Source of the DNA: Pelodera strongyloides | Lineage: Eukaryota; Nematoda; Chromadorea; Rhabditida; Rhabditidae | Length of the DNA: 64,000 nucleotides | Assembly (NCBI GenBank): GCA_036852015.1 | Contig: JAANDG010000501.1 | Coordinates: 45,343 to 109,342 of the forward strand | Direction of reading: 5' to 3' | Shown: positions 11,805-23,400 of the stretch, piece by piece | Numbering within the stretch: the first letter of the stretch is position 1 | How the letters are laid out: each line of letters begins with the position of its first letter | Translations under genes and position numbers: made by a program | Notes under the pieces: generated by a model | Told to the model about the DNA's origin: nothing | The model's input: only the letters and a program-made list of their open reading frames with translations | Database searches by the model: none

Positions 11805-14800
11805 CCGGGTGGCGCAGTAAAGGGATATACAGTAGTTCAGTTTCATCGAAAACTGTGAACAACTAGTCACCAAATGCTCACGAACCAGTCACCATATGGT
11901 TTTGCGCAATTAAAAATAGTGACGGGCCAAGGACGGTTTTTCTGTGGTTTCGGAAATTATTTAGTTTTCTTGATAAAACAAAGACAAATTTTTAGAATAC
12001 CCAGGTCACATAGCAAAAAGAAGAGGCACAACTATAATTTAATTACTATTACTATTAGTAAATTAGTTAATTCTATTTTAATTGAATCACAGGTGATACA
12101 GTATAAATTCTTTGTTTAGAACTTTTCACAGTATACTAAGGGAGAAGAAAATACGAAAGAATTGGCACAAGCAGAAAAGGTGGGATCTTATAAGATATTT
12201 ACAATTTTTTATGGCCTAAGCCTAAGCCTAAGCCTAAGCCTAAGCCTAAGCCTAAGCCTAAGCCTAAGCCTAAGCCTAAGCCTAAGCCTAAGCCTAAGCC
12301 TAAGCCTAAGCCTAAGCCTAAGCCTAAGCGGCAGGAGGCTCCAAAATGAAAATTGGCGTGCAAGAACGGGCGTGCAAGCGGCGCGGAAGAAAGCTGCACG
12401 CTGGGTTCTGGCGTGCAAGTTGCCCGCCGTAAGGTTGCCGCTTGCGCGCCGTGAATAAGTAAGGTTGCCGCTTGCACGCCGACACCATTTCTGATTTCAG
12501 ATACGTATCCTTTACTGATGACGCAAAGTTCGATGGTGTGAAACTCTTCAAAAGATCTGGAAAGAAATACTGTATAACAGCTTCGAGTGGCTACGAACAA
12601 CATACTTGTCTTAAACTATGGAAATTGGATGAGTTTAAGGTAATGGGTTTTTTCTCGGTAAAATGATTATGGTGATTTATGTCATAAACCTCGTGCGCAC
12701 CAGGTCCTATGTCTCGTACTGACCATCGAAAGCCTTACACATGAAAATTTGCAACACCGCCGCACAAAGATGGCTGTGACGTGGGTGCGGCGCACCTACG
12801 GCGGTCTCAGAGTGCAATTAGTGCTTACGCGTACCTGCGGCGCACCTTATAAGAAAGGAGTGCTCCGTGCGACACGCCAAATGTATGCAAATGTATTTTC
12901 GCGCACCTGTGGCGCAGGCTAGGCGTAGTGTACCACTACGCTGCGGCAGACCTTCTTTTTTTTGCGCTGCGATGTCGCCAACTTTCCCCAGTGTGAGCAT
13001 TGTAAGAAGTAAGGTACCGCACAATTTGCTAAACGGACTCACGTCATTTCTGTGGGGTTCTGCCGCATATTCTGAGTTTTAGTTTTTTCCCAATAGAAAT
13101 TATTCGTGAGCCTGTCCTGGTTCGTGGACCCCGCTGCATAGTTTCTGTAGCTTCGGTTGACATAAGCCGATACTCTTTATAATATCTTTAAAGCGAAACA
13201 CCGGCCGGTTTTTGAAACGCATTGCGTACACTTGCTTTCTGATGCAGCATATGCAAATGAGCAAAAACTAGAATAGAGACAAGAGACTAGACCCTCATGA
13301 GCAAAAACTAGAATAGAGACTAGGAACACAGGTTGCATAAATGCATAGGAATGCAAGTACTCGAGATGCGTTTCAAAAAACCGGCCGTTATTTTGCTTTA
13401 ACCTTTTAAAGCGAAATACTAGCCGCTTTGGAAAATTTGCATATGATAGGCAAATCCTATGTATCCTATGCTAATTTTGCGCGATTGCCGACGATCGCGC
13501 AAAATTAGCATAGGATACATAGGATTTGCTTATCATATGCAAATTTTCCAAAGGGGCTAGTATTTCGCTTTAAGGAAGACAATACGGAGGAAAACGAGGA
13601 ATACTCTGTGCTAAGTGACGACTCTGATGAAGAGCATGACATTGAGCAGGACGGCCTGGTACACGAGGTCTGCGTGGCAAAGCAATCAGACCTATGCGAT
13701 ATTGAAATGTCTGGCACGGATAGACTGGTGTCATCCTGCAATAATACTGTGCGACTGTGGGATATTTGCCAGCTCGGGATTTTTGTAAGTTGCAATCTTT
13801 ATAATGAGACAGAATCGTGCAAACAACCATAAATATCCTGCAAATCGATTCTCACGTGGAATTCTTCATTAGCTCGAAAAAAATTTGTATTGTGCTTTGA
13901 GACTTAGAATTCTGCTATTTGATAAAAGGCAAGAACATACTATGAACTGTATAGCAGCGGCTTTTAGTGAGACATATTATAAGTTAAATTAGTTACTGTT
14001 AACAATTCCCATAGAGATAGCTCCAATGCCACTAGACATATTTCAAGTTCGAAAAATATCCTATCGTGTTCCAGGAAAGATGCAAGAAAACTTTCGATAC
14101 TGGTATGCATTCACTCTCCCTTGAAGACCAGATATTAGCGTGCCGCAGGGGACGGAGCGCCATCTCTTTGCTTGATGCGGACGATGGATTTCAAGTGAGT
14201 AAAAATGCTAGTCGGGAGAGGGTGCAAAATTATGGGCTTTGGCTTAGGCTTAGACTTAGGCTTAGGCTTAGGTCTATGCTTAGGCTTAGGCTTTGTAAAA
14301 TAATGACACCAGATAACAATGGTTAGCCGCACAAACGGTGCCGACTTTATTACCAAAGCCAAGAAGCCGAAGATAACTGTTAGCCCGGGGAGGCTTTAAG
14401 TACTGACATAAAAAGGCGGGGCTAATATGTATGCATCTTTAGATAACACTATTTCATATAACATTATGTATTCCTTATGTCTATCAATTCTGCGAACTCT
14501 CTCTTAAAGGGGAGAGCCGCGCGGTTAGAGAAATTCTGCGTCTCTAGGTAAGATATACTCTCTACGGTGATAGGAAAAGCAGAGGCCAAAAGCGGTGACC
14601 TGTGTAACAGTGAGTCATGGGAAAAAGTGAGGCAAAAGTCCTAATTTGAAACTAACAAGATTATTGATTATTGAATCGAAGTAAAAATGATATAAATTAT
14701 AAGATTCGAAGGAATGGAAATTACCTAATGAGAGGTGTAGAGAAATTAATTAGATGCATAAAGTGCATTTATGCACAGGCTTAGGCTGAGGAGGCAACCA

Positions 14801-16125
14801 GTCTATAAGCTGCGTTGCCGCCCTCTAATGGATACATACTCAATACCTTTGTAAAAGATGTTATGGTCTACCTTTGTAAAAGATGTTATATGTTAATAAC
14901 TTGATTTTTACTGAACAGCATAGTTTTGTAGCAACCGCCTGATTGCGCACATCGTGTGGTAGACGGTGCTAGGCGAAAACTTGGGATGTCAAAACAGATG
15001 TCAAAGCATCCCTTTATCCATAAACTATAATGGTTTACTTGTAGGAAACCGCGCGAGGCATAGAATTGTGTGCTCAGGAAGACAGTGACTACATCACATC
15101 TGTGAAATTAAAGGTATTAGTTAACAACTACTTTGATAGTTTACTTCAAGAACAAGTACTACTACAAGTATTGCAAGTACACGTACAATCAAAATACCGA
15201 CCGATTTTTAAAACGCATCGAGCCGTTCTTATTCATTTATGCTAAGTGGGGGGGGGGTATTGAGGTCGAAATTTATTCTAAATTATGCTAATTTTTACGG
15301 TGCAGCAACATTCACTTAAATAACACGAATGGGCAGTAACCATATGTATTCCAGGGAAACACAGTGTATGTGTTGTTTAATAACCAACTGATGACATTGG
15401 ATGTGCGTAAACTCACCGGGCCTGTACACCAACACAGCTTCGGCGATTTGTCTTACAGCGATGTATTCGGAACATTTCCGATCTCTGGCACAGACAAGTA
15501 CTCTAGTTTGAGTGTGGCCGATGGACTAATTCATTGCTCTCATACAGGGTAAGAACATTTTGTTTACTTTATATTCTAGTCGTTTCAACACTACCAACGA
15601 ACTGTGAGAACACCGCGCCATCACCGCGACAAGTCCGCCATAGCGGGGCGGCGTAGGGGTTCGCGGTAGGTGCGCTACAGGTAAGGCAACTACGACCTCC
15701 CGTTGGCGTACCCGCGGCTAACTTTTTGTAGGATTCGCAAGAGGTATGCAACGCGTGCGCCCCACCCAGGTGCGCCCTGAGACCGCCATAGATAGCTCGA
15801 TTTTTATTATATTTTATGTGCATTTGCATAACTTGCATAAGAACCCAGGGGTACCGGAAAGAACCCAGGGGTTCAAAAACCGGCCAGCATTTCGCTTTAA
15901 TAATTTTAGGGGTAAAATCTCCGTGTTGAAAGCAGCCGACTTGACACCTTGCTATTCGTTTTATGTGAGCGAAAACGAGTTGGAACAGAGGATGCTTAAA
16001 CGTGTCGTGAAGACTAGCGGTTCAGTTATTGCTTGTACTGGAACTTCTGTCCGGGTATGTGGAACGCTATTTTTTTTGAGCTTTTTCCTCTCTGAATCTC
16101 TCTCTCTCCCTCTCTCTCCCTGACG

Positions 16126-16167
<42 letters not shown>

Positions 16168-16614
16168 GCCTCTCTCTCTGCCTCTCTCTCTCTCTCTCTC
16201 TCTCTGAATGTCGCTCTCTCTAACCACACTACCCTCTCCTAAGGCTGTTTTCTAAACTAACTGACTGTTTCAGGCAGTTCTTCAGCACACTGTTCCGAGC
16301 ATAACTCCCAACTAAAATTGGCTACAACAAAGATTTCAGATGGTTTATTAGTCAACGTTTTGGCACAAATAAACAAGCGTTGTCAAATTTTGGCTGGGAC
16401 TTATGCTCGCAACATCGGAACTCTGAACAAAAACACTAATGGATCGTACAAATAAAGAAATGTATTTCAGGCATTTACGCTCGGTTCGCAACCTGCGTGC
16501 CTCGGCGTATGTCATGGTGCATTTCTCCGAGACGCTGTAATTGACGTGCTGCACGACGATGTTATAGTCGGAGGCAATGGAAAGCTCACTTACTGGACAA
16601 ATGGTCATAAATAG
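10235..16614 (+). CDS. Gene B: F-box/WD40-like protein, 10 exons, 432 aa
   Basis: Exons: 10235-10401, 10944-10983, 11529-11599, 12501-12639, 13575-13784, 14075-14194, 15045-15113, 15355-15548, 15910-16054, 16471-16614 (433 codons, stop TAG). The F-box is at residues about 26-70 (LPTEILEIIFSYLNPKF, then FLSDKRWWIRQIR). Propeller blades end in LKLWKLDEF (exon 4), VRLWDICQLG (exon 5), SLLDADDG (exon 6) and LTYWTNGHK (exon 10). Exon 5 is 210 nt against 144 in A and 162 in C; the extra N-terminal part is acidic (SDDSDEEHDIEQD). It begins directly after the TTAA end of a palindromic MITE, so the acceptor (CTTTAAG) is formed at the MITE edge; this boundary is the least certain. Exon 9 starts only 8 nt after another MITE remnant. 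The start lies 17 nt after GTTTCAG (10211-10217), a likely trans-splice site. AATAAA at 16709 is a possible poly(A) signal. Intron 3 holds a long telomere-type repeat. The role is inferred to be as for gene A. Confidence 0.82.
10996..11240. repeat. Dispersed repeat family T in gene B intron 2
   Basis: Reverse complement of the copies at 47755-47970 and 48108-48374 in gene C (shared: GAAACGCGGGATT, GGGACATGATTGGCTA, GTGCAGTAGAAGAACAGAG in that orientation). Confidence 0.65.
11774..11802. repeat. GA microsatellite in gene B intron 3
   Basis: Short pure (GA)n tract. Confidence 0.9.
12213..12331. repeat. Interstitial telomere-type repeat (GCCTAA)n, gene B intron 3
   Basis: About 19 perfect tandem copies of GCCTAA, the complement of TTAGGC, the telomere unit of C. 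elegans, Ascaris and other nematodes. It lies in the transcribed strand of intron 3 and makes long false open frames on both strands. Confidence 0.95.
13188..13401. mobile_element. MITE family B copy in gene B intron 4
   Basis: TTAA-bounded; edges AAGCGAAACACCGGCCGG and GGCCGTTATTTTGCTTTAA. An internal 40-bp stretch (AATAGAGACTAG) is duplicated. Only 4 nt separate it from the family A copy that follows. Confidence 0.85.
13406..13573. mobile_element. MITE family A copy whose edge abuts gene B exon 5
   Basis: Full palindrome from TTAA 13406 to TTAA 13570-13573. The next base completes TTAAG, and the open frame of exon 5 starts at 13575. The 3' splice site is therefore made of the MITE's last bases plus one flanking G. 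Confidence 0.85.
14231..14297. repeat. Degenerate TTAGGC tract in gene B intron 6
   Basis: About ten TTAGGC or one-off copies (TTAGAC, TTGGCT, TTAGGT). The G-rich strand is the coding strand here, opposite to the tract in intron 3. Confidence 0.85.
15184..15300. mobile_element. MITE family B half copy, gene B intron 7
   Basis: Decayed left half (AAAATACCGACCGATTTTTAAAACGCATC) with a run of G at about 15248; the right arm is missing. Confidence 0.55.
15785..15902. mobile_element. MITE family B half copy next to gene B exon 9
   Basis: The right arm ends CGGCCAGCATTTCGCTTTAA at 15900; the exon 9 acceptor TTTTAG lies 8 nt further. GAACCCAGGG is repeated inside. Confidence 0.65.
16080..16212. 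repeat. CT microsatellite in gene B intron 9
   Basis: (CT)n with CCTCTC and TGCCTC interruptions, starting within 40 nt of the exon 9 donor. Confidence 0.9.
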
Positions 16615-16816
16615 TGATATTGTGGCTTATGCTTATGCTCTGCCTTAGAACTTGCGAACTTATGAACTAACTTATGAACCATAGAACTTGCGCACTAACT
16701 TATGTGTCAATAAATTTTTAACTATAACAACGTGAATAATTACGTCACATGTTTAACAGGCCTTTTTGACGAATGTAATAAGCACAGGAATTTAAAAGTA
16801 AATTAATTTTTGCGCT

Positions 16817-16998
16817 TTAAAACGAAATGCGGGCCGGTTTTTGATACGCATCGCGGACAACTAAATTCTTACCTATTTATGCTAATTTGCTCGAAGTTAG
16901 CTCGATTTTTTATTCTAATTTATGCTCATTTGCATGGGCTGCATAAGAATGCTGGTGTACCCGATGCGTTTCAAAAACCGGCCAGTATTTCGCTTTAA
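16817..16998. mobile_element. MITE family B copy downstream of gene B
   Basis: Both edges have TTAA; palindrome with TTTTTGATACGCATC and GATGCGTTTCAAAAACC. Confidence 0.85.
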
Positions 16999-17131
16999 GA
17001 GCGCGCACCTTTATTCAAGGGAGTTCAATGCAAAATTGCTTATTACATGTTCCGCAGAGGTGTGCACTACCGGTGACTTCCAAATGACAAATGCAGGTTC
17101 TGTCCTGGCAAGTACCGGCCGTTCTGTCAGG
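16999..17131 (+). pseudogene. Decayed remnant of F-box/WD40 exon 9
   Basis: Positions 17094-17130 encode GSVLASTGRSVR followed by GTATG, identical in sequence to the end of exon 9 of pseudogene D. The part before it (17000-17090) resembles intron 8 of gene A around 7694-7800. Directly after the donor the sequence jumps to the TTAGGC tract that in D lies downstream of exon 10, so intron 9 and exon 10 have been deleted. It is a non-coding relic at the edge of a segmental duplication. Confidence 0.7.
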
Positions 17132-18553
17132 GTATGCTTAGGCTTAGGCTTAGGCTTAAAATTAGGCATAGGCCTTTGAGTTGACTGCTCAATAAATTCA
17201 ATTATTCCTGTACATTTTCATCATGTTTGATACACAATATTAATGTGTCTGCATATTATTTTCAACAAAAAGTATACTTTTTGCGCCCCCGACTTGCACT
17301 GTGAACACAAAGGGAGTGGTGAATATAGCCTCTGGATATACTTAGATATGGTAAATTGTAAATTGCTGTTTTCTGCGTGAATGATGCCCTTGAAATCTGG
17401 AAAAATATTGCATTCTATTATATTTTTATTTGACGCGGAAAATCACATTCAGTAATCAAACATAATGATAAAGCCACTCTCTAGAATAATCATCAAAATC
17501 TTTACACACGAGAAATTTGACACAAAAATGATTCATTTGAGGACGAACAGAATAAAAATTACAGGCACTTATAAAAATACAACCTATTGATGTATAAGCA
17601 TTTGCTACACGCGTTTAGACTAGTGAAACAGTGGTACATCATGATGGACATAAATAAATAAAAAACATGATCGCGTTAGCCGAGCGGTATGCAACGGGTT
17701 TCAAATTTGTTTGGACTACGTAACTCCAATGCATTGTATGCAAATGTCTTCTACAGACATTTCAGTATGGACGAATTCCTGGAATTTGAGTAGTCGAACA
17801 TACGGCTCAGAAACCGAGAATCATATCTCTTTAAACACATGGAATAAAACAAAAGGCAAGAAGAACTCGTGAAATCAATCAATGAATTCATGTATGGCAC
17901 ATGAAAAACAGTTTCTTCACATCGCCGGTTTTTGAAACACACCGATTACACCAGCATTCTCAGCTTGAACATAAATTATAATAATAATTCGAGCTAAATT
18001 CGAGCAAATTAGCATAAATACGTAAGAATTCACATGTCCACTATGCGATTCAAAAACCGGCCCGTATTTCGCTTTAAATAAATATTGGATATCAACGCTG
18101 CAATTTTCATATACTCTTGTTAGCTTACACACTACATAATTGCATTTGTGCTGGCATGTCGTCGATAATTTCAAACAAGTTGCTTAATAAAAATCAATAT
18201 TTTGCCGGGAAGCTTAGATGCTTAGGATAATAGGATGCGTAGTCAGTTAACTTTTGGCCTGTTACCCGATAAAGCAAATACGATGATTAATTATCCAACA
18301 AATCAATTACGAAAATTAATTATCGGATAAATCAAGACGACAAAAAGGTGAAGTGGGATCGATAAGGTAGTCGGGGTCTGAATTAGGAAATTGATAATTA
18401 AATAATAATTATGCCCGAAAAGTCATTAACAAAAGCCTGTGAGCGAGTGCAGTGCCAAATGCTTGTGTGAAGCAAGCCATCGTTTCACTGTGCCTGTTTG
18501 ACGCCGCCTGAAGCAGCATATCACTGGAATCTTACGATATGTTTATAATTACA
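17094..18553 (+). repeat. Segmental duplication, copy 1 (pairs with 60226-63265)
   Basis: Shared order with copy 2: exon 9 end, TTAGGC tract, ATAGGCCTTTGAGTTGAC, GCTACANGCNTTTAGA, a family B MITE, then GTCGGGGTCTGAATTAGG, CTGTGAGCGAGTGCAGTGCC and GAATCTTACGATATGTT. Copy 1 has lost intron 9 plus exon 10; copy 2 has gained a nested MITE pair. It ends about 180 bp beyond the stop of the DM14 gene. Confidence 0.8.
17926..18077. mobile_element. MITE family B copy inside duplicated segment
   Basis: Orthologous in position to the copy at 61423-61605; the left outer edge is lost, and the right edge is CCCGTATTTCGCTTTAA. Confidence 0.75.
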
Positions 18554-18729
18554 AAATAGCCCAAAACACGCAATGATTTAGTAGCTGCTTTAAAAAAAGA
18601 TTTAAAAAACTGCATTTCCGCAAATAATTAAAGAAAAAACACAGATTCTCTTAATGATCAAAGGCATAAGTTAAGAAATTGAATTATTGAAAACAACAAT
18701 ACCTAACTGACCGAGCATCCCTAACACGA

Positions 18730-20379
18730 TCATTTCAGAAATTTAGCTCTGTACTTCGCGTCGCTTCGGAATCCCTGTGTTATTCGCAGCAACATTTCCC
18801 ACTCGTGCCCCTTGACCTGAAAGTGTTCTGTAATTTTCCTGGAGCAATTTTCACAAGAATTTTCAAAATGGGAAATTAGGATACTCAATTATGAGAGCGT
18901 AAACCACTTTGCATAAAGAGCAAACATGCGCAAGTTATTGGCTTACGGAGTCACACCAGATTTCATGCCTCTAATGTTACAAAACTGTGGAATTTTCACA
19001 CAAAAGACAGGAGCAGCTCTGTTTCGCCAAAATTAGTTACAATTTTACCTTCAGCGTTTCCAACCTTTCCATGACAACACCTATTTCTTCAAAGGTGAAA
19101 AACCTTCCGTATTCCTGCAAATTAGATACTAGATGCAACTCGCAAGTGTAAGAGCATAAATATTATTATATAAATGAGAAGAGTTCGTTTATTTATAATA
19201 ATTATTTGAAGTTTTTCTTGAACGAAGCGAAACCCCACAGTCGAATTTGAGCATACAATTAAACTAGGGAAAAAAGAAGAAAAATGTACCTGTACACCTT
19301 CTAACAGTTTGAAGTACAAAAAGGACATTCTGGAGGTCGAGGACGCGATACTCTAAATAAATTTGGCACGTAAAATTCACCCTGTGAAGCAAAAACAAAA
19401 AACACTAAATTCACTAAAAAAAGGAAACAACATTCGTATTATGCGATTATTAACATGTATACTTTTCAATCTTACCTCGCTTTCCGAAGCAGTCACTGAA
19501 CGAATTTCCTGCAGCGTCATCATAACCTCATCGTATCTTCTCACGATACCGGGCTAAAGTAAAATAACTCATTCTGGAAAAGTTACCGTATCCGCATTTC
19601 GTATTCGTGAAACAATAGAAATTAGAGCATTAAGGCCGGATAGGGCATGAACTTGAGGTCGACTATGGTCCTTCTTTTTTTAACTACATGCGGCACTTCA
19701 ACTGCAAACAGCTAAACTCTACAATGAGATAAACTGCACTTGGCACCTCAACTCTAGTATGATATAAATTAATCCATTATTACATCAAGTAATCCGTTAT
19801 TATATTTGTGCCAGCGCTGCCACTTTAAAGCGAAATACTAGCCCCTTTGGAAAATTTGCATACGATAAGCAAATCGTATGTATCCTATGCTAATTTTGCG
19901 CGATTGCCGTGGACGATCGCGCAAAATTAACATAGGATACAAAGGATTTGCTTATCATATGCAAATTTTCCAAAGGGGCTAGTATTTCGCTTTAACTGTT
20001 TGACATTGAATCTTAAGATACAGGTTTTTAATAAGGGCAAGAGTAAAAACAAAGAACGAACCACTTTGTCAGTGTACTCGAAGAAGTCGGCACTAATGGC
20101 GTGAATTTTCAGTCGTGGGTGCTGAAAACGCAGAAAATTTAGCCGTGTTGGATTTCATTGTTTTAATTAATAGTGCTTAGCAATAGCAATATACATATAA
20201 TTAAATATGCACTCGTTTCTTTCTCCTGCATTATATCATTGTTGGCTACACAAAAGAACGCATTTGAACGCATATATATATATATATAGATATATGAGAT
20301 AATATACTTTAGATAGGTTAGGAGATTATTATATTATTATATTATTATTATTATTATTATATTATTATTATTATTATTG

Positions 20380-20410
<31 letters not shown>

Positions 20411-23400
20411 TCATTATTATTATTATTATTATTATTATCATTATTATTATTATCATTATTATCATTTGAAGAGTGCGCCTTTAAAGGGATAGGTTCACCT
20501 CGAATTGCACCTTTTTTTATAATTTATATTGATAGTATGACCTATGACTGTCAAAATGCGAAAATTGCAGTAAATTTCCTTTGCTCCTCGAGCCAGGAGC
20601 AAGCTCAAAAGCTAAGCGACCTCCCTTTATAAAACAACGGGCAAACCGTAGCCGCAGTCAAACGGTACGCCAAACTGTGTTAAAAGTGCGAAACAGCGTG
20701 ATAGAGCTAGAGGTGCAGAGGTGCAGAGATATGGCCACGATACGCCAGTTGTTTTATAATGCGAGGTCGCTTAGCTTTTAAGCTTGCTCCTGGCTCGAGG
20801 AGCAAAGGAAATTTACTGCAATTTTCGCATTTTGACCGTCATAGGTCATACTATCAATAGAAATTATAAAAAAAGGTGCAATTCGAGGTGAACCTATCCC
20901 TTTAAGCCCCGCGACATAAAAAATGACATTACCTTCAATATAAAGATAAGAAAGTTTTCCACTTCACGGTAATCCATCTTCACGATGCCGCGATTTCTAA
21001 AAACGCATTTAAAAAGCTTAAAATTTCTAATATCTTCAATTATGCAAGTTGGGAGTGAGGAATATAGAAAGTAAACAAGCTAAATATGGACATTCAACTT
21101 TCTAGACGTCTTCGGGAATAGGAGGCGCAAGGGATTGCCCATGCTCACGCCAATTATTGCCTCAACGGGCCAGTTGTTAGCCGAGGTCAGCTACTACCAT
21201 ACGAGCAATGTAAAGGTAACACGCTCAGCTCATGCAACACCTTACCAAACTTGAACACTCACTAAAAACAGATGCATCATAATTATTCGCTTTGTAATAG
21301 CTTGGTAAAAAATAATCATACGAAATACTAACACATTAACGTATCGACACTCATCGAGACAGTCCAAATTGATTCCCTTTCTTTTAACGACGCCGATCAT
21401 TTTTTCTCGAAAACTATCAAATTCGCAGTAACTGCGCACAAGCTCTATGTTGCGCACAGTGCCCTGGATGAGAACAACCTGAATGTGAACAAATCGGTAA
21501 ATTAAAGAATGAGTGAGCCAGACCCTCAACTTGAATAAATGTTCATAGGCGTGTCAAGCCTATAGATACATCCATACCAGGCAGAAGCAAAAAAAGAATG
21601 AGTGAGCCATTAAAGAGCCGTTAATGATTCACCTAGTACTTAATGCACATGAAAATAACACGGGAAGTAGGAAAAACAACAAAACCTACCGCCACGATTT
21701 TCAAGAGGTCTTTTTTGCGAAGATGGTCATTTGTTAAGGAGACGCGTGCTAAAAACAATAATTACATTTATAAGCGAATTCACACCCAAAAAATGCCTAC
21801 AAACCAGTAGGACAATTGCTTGACTCACTGACAGACCACCTACAGTTTGTATGAAAAATCACTCATCAGTCACTAGTTTCCAGACAAATAATCTCCATTT
21901 ATGGATTTAGCACTGTTAATAACACCGCAAACAGGAAAGTAGACATGGGAAAAGAAGAGTTGAAAGATTTAGCAGTAGTAAGAAGAAGCAGGAAAGGAAA
22001 AGCACACGGTCTATTGGCTAATGCCACATGACCTAGGGATTTCCAACTTGTTTGAAAGATATCGTTAAAAAGTGTTTCAGACATTCAACTGGACAATTAA
22101 CCATATCTATTTACGTAACCCATTGAAATGTTCGGTTACTGTATCCTACACAGAACTTACATAATGCAGTACTCCCAATTATCCCCAATAGCTATATATG
22201 TTCAGTATTCACACGAAAGTTTCCAACTACGGCAATAAGAGTCATCTGATCTCGATAGTCATGAATGCCGTACATCCATGTACAAACCAAACACATACAG
22301 TTACGACACCTCGGTTACAGCACAGCAATCGCAAACGACATATTTTAAGGAATATTGAAGAAAAAGCACACCTCTACCTGATGGTCCGGGTGCCGCACTT
22401 GCACCCCCAGCAGGATTCGAAGTCCCGTTTCCAGAAGCCGCGCCTGCATCCTGTGGCGGGAGCGGAGGGAAGTGTGCCAATATAGGCATTTCGTCAAAAT
22501 CAACCTTAACGAACACAAGCTATAACTTGAAAGATGAAAGAAGTAAACACTAGGGAAGCAGGAAAGCATACTAGTAAGAGTAAACAGCCATAGTCAAACC
22601 ATACATATAGACGTCAGTAGCCTTTCCTCAGTCACCGTTTTGAGATACGCCTTTCTTTACTACCGGCCTGGTTTCTGAAACGCATTCAGTACATCTGCAT
22701 TCTTATGCAGCGTATGCAAATGAGCATAAACCAATTCACCCCCACTGAGGATAAATTTATAAGATAAGGATGTAGTTGTCCACGATGCGCTTCAAAAACC
22801 GGCCGGTATTTCACTTTAATATCTAACTTCAGATGTTTCTCGCTACATAACAGGCAAGCATAAATACAACAAAATAAAAGTAGAATTAAGATGACATCGA
22901 GAGCAAATAATGTTCGTGAGATCCACTAGGAAATAAAAAATAGGCTTCGAAGGAACTACCGTACCTTAATCGAAACTACCGTTCTTTAATCGAAACTATC
23001 GTACCTTAATCGAAACTACTGTACCGTAATCGAAATCGGAAGGCCGTTATCTGCGCTAGTAAAAAGCGCGATGATGCGAGTTGCCCCCTTTTCATTATCG
23101 CAATGTTTCACTGACTCGGCAAAGCTTGCACAAACTGTATTTCCAAGATTCCAAGTAAGTGATCCATGCAGGTTACATAGAAAAAAAAATTGGGCTCACC
23201 TTAAATTCAGCCTGTTGTCTGAGTAGAAACTCCAGGCTCGCCTGATTCCGAGATTCCCCGGGCGTGCCAGCCTTCGCAAATGGGCCAGTCTCGGGCACGT
23301 GTACTGCAAACGGAAACAAAATTAACAAAATGCATGAGCAACAGACACAATCGCCTTTTTTCAACCCTGCAATTTCAACCCTGTAATTCCACAAATTCTT

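Noticed and set aside
12162..12603. Open frames with Leu-Ser or Leu-Gly repeats up to 134 codons
   Set aside because: They read through the GCCTAA telomere-type repeat, which has no stops in several frames; intronic in gene B.
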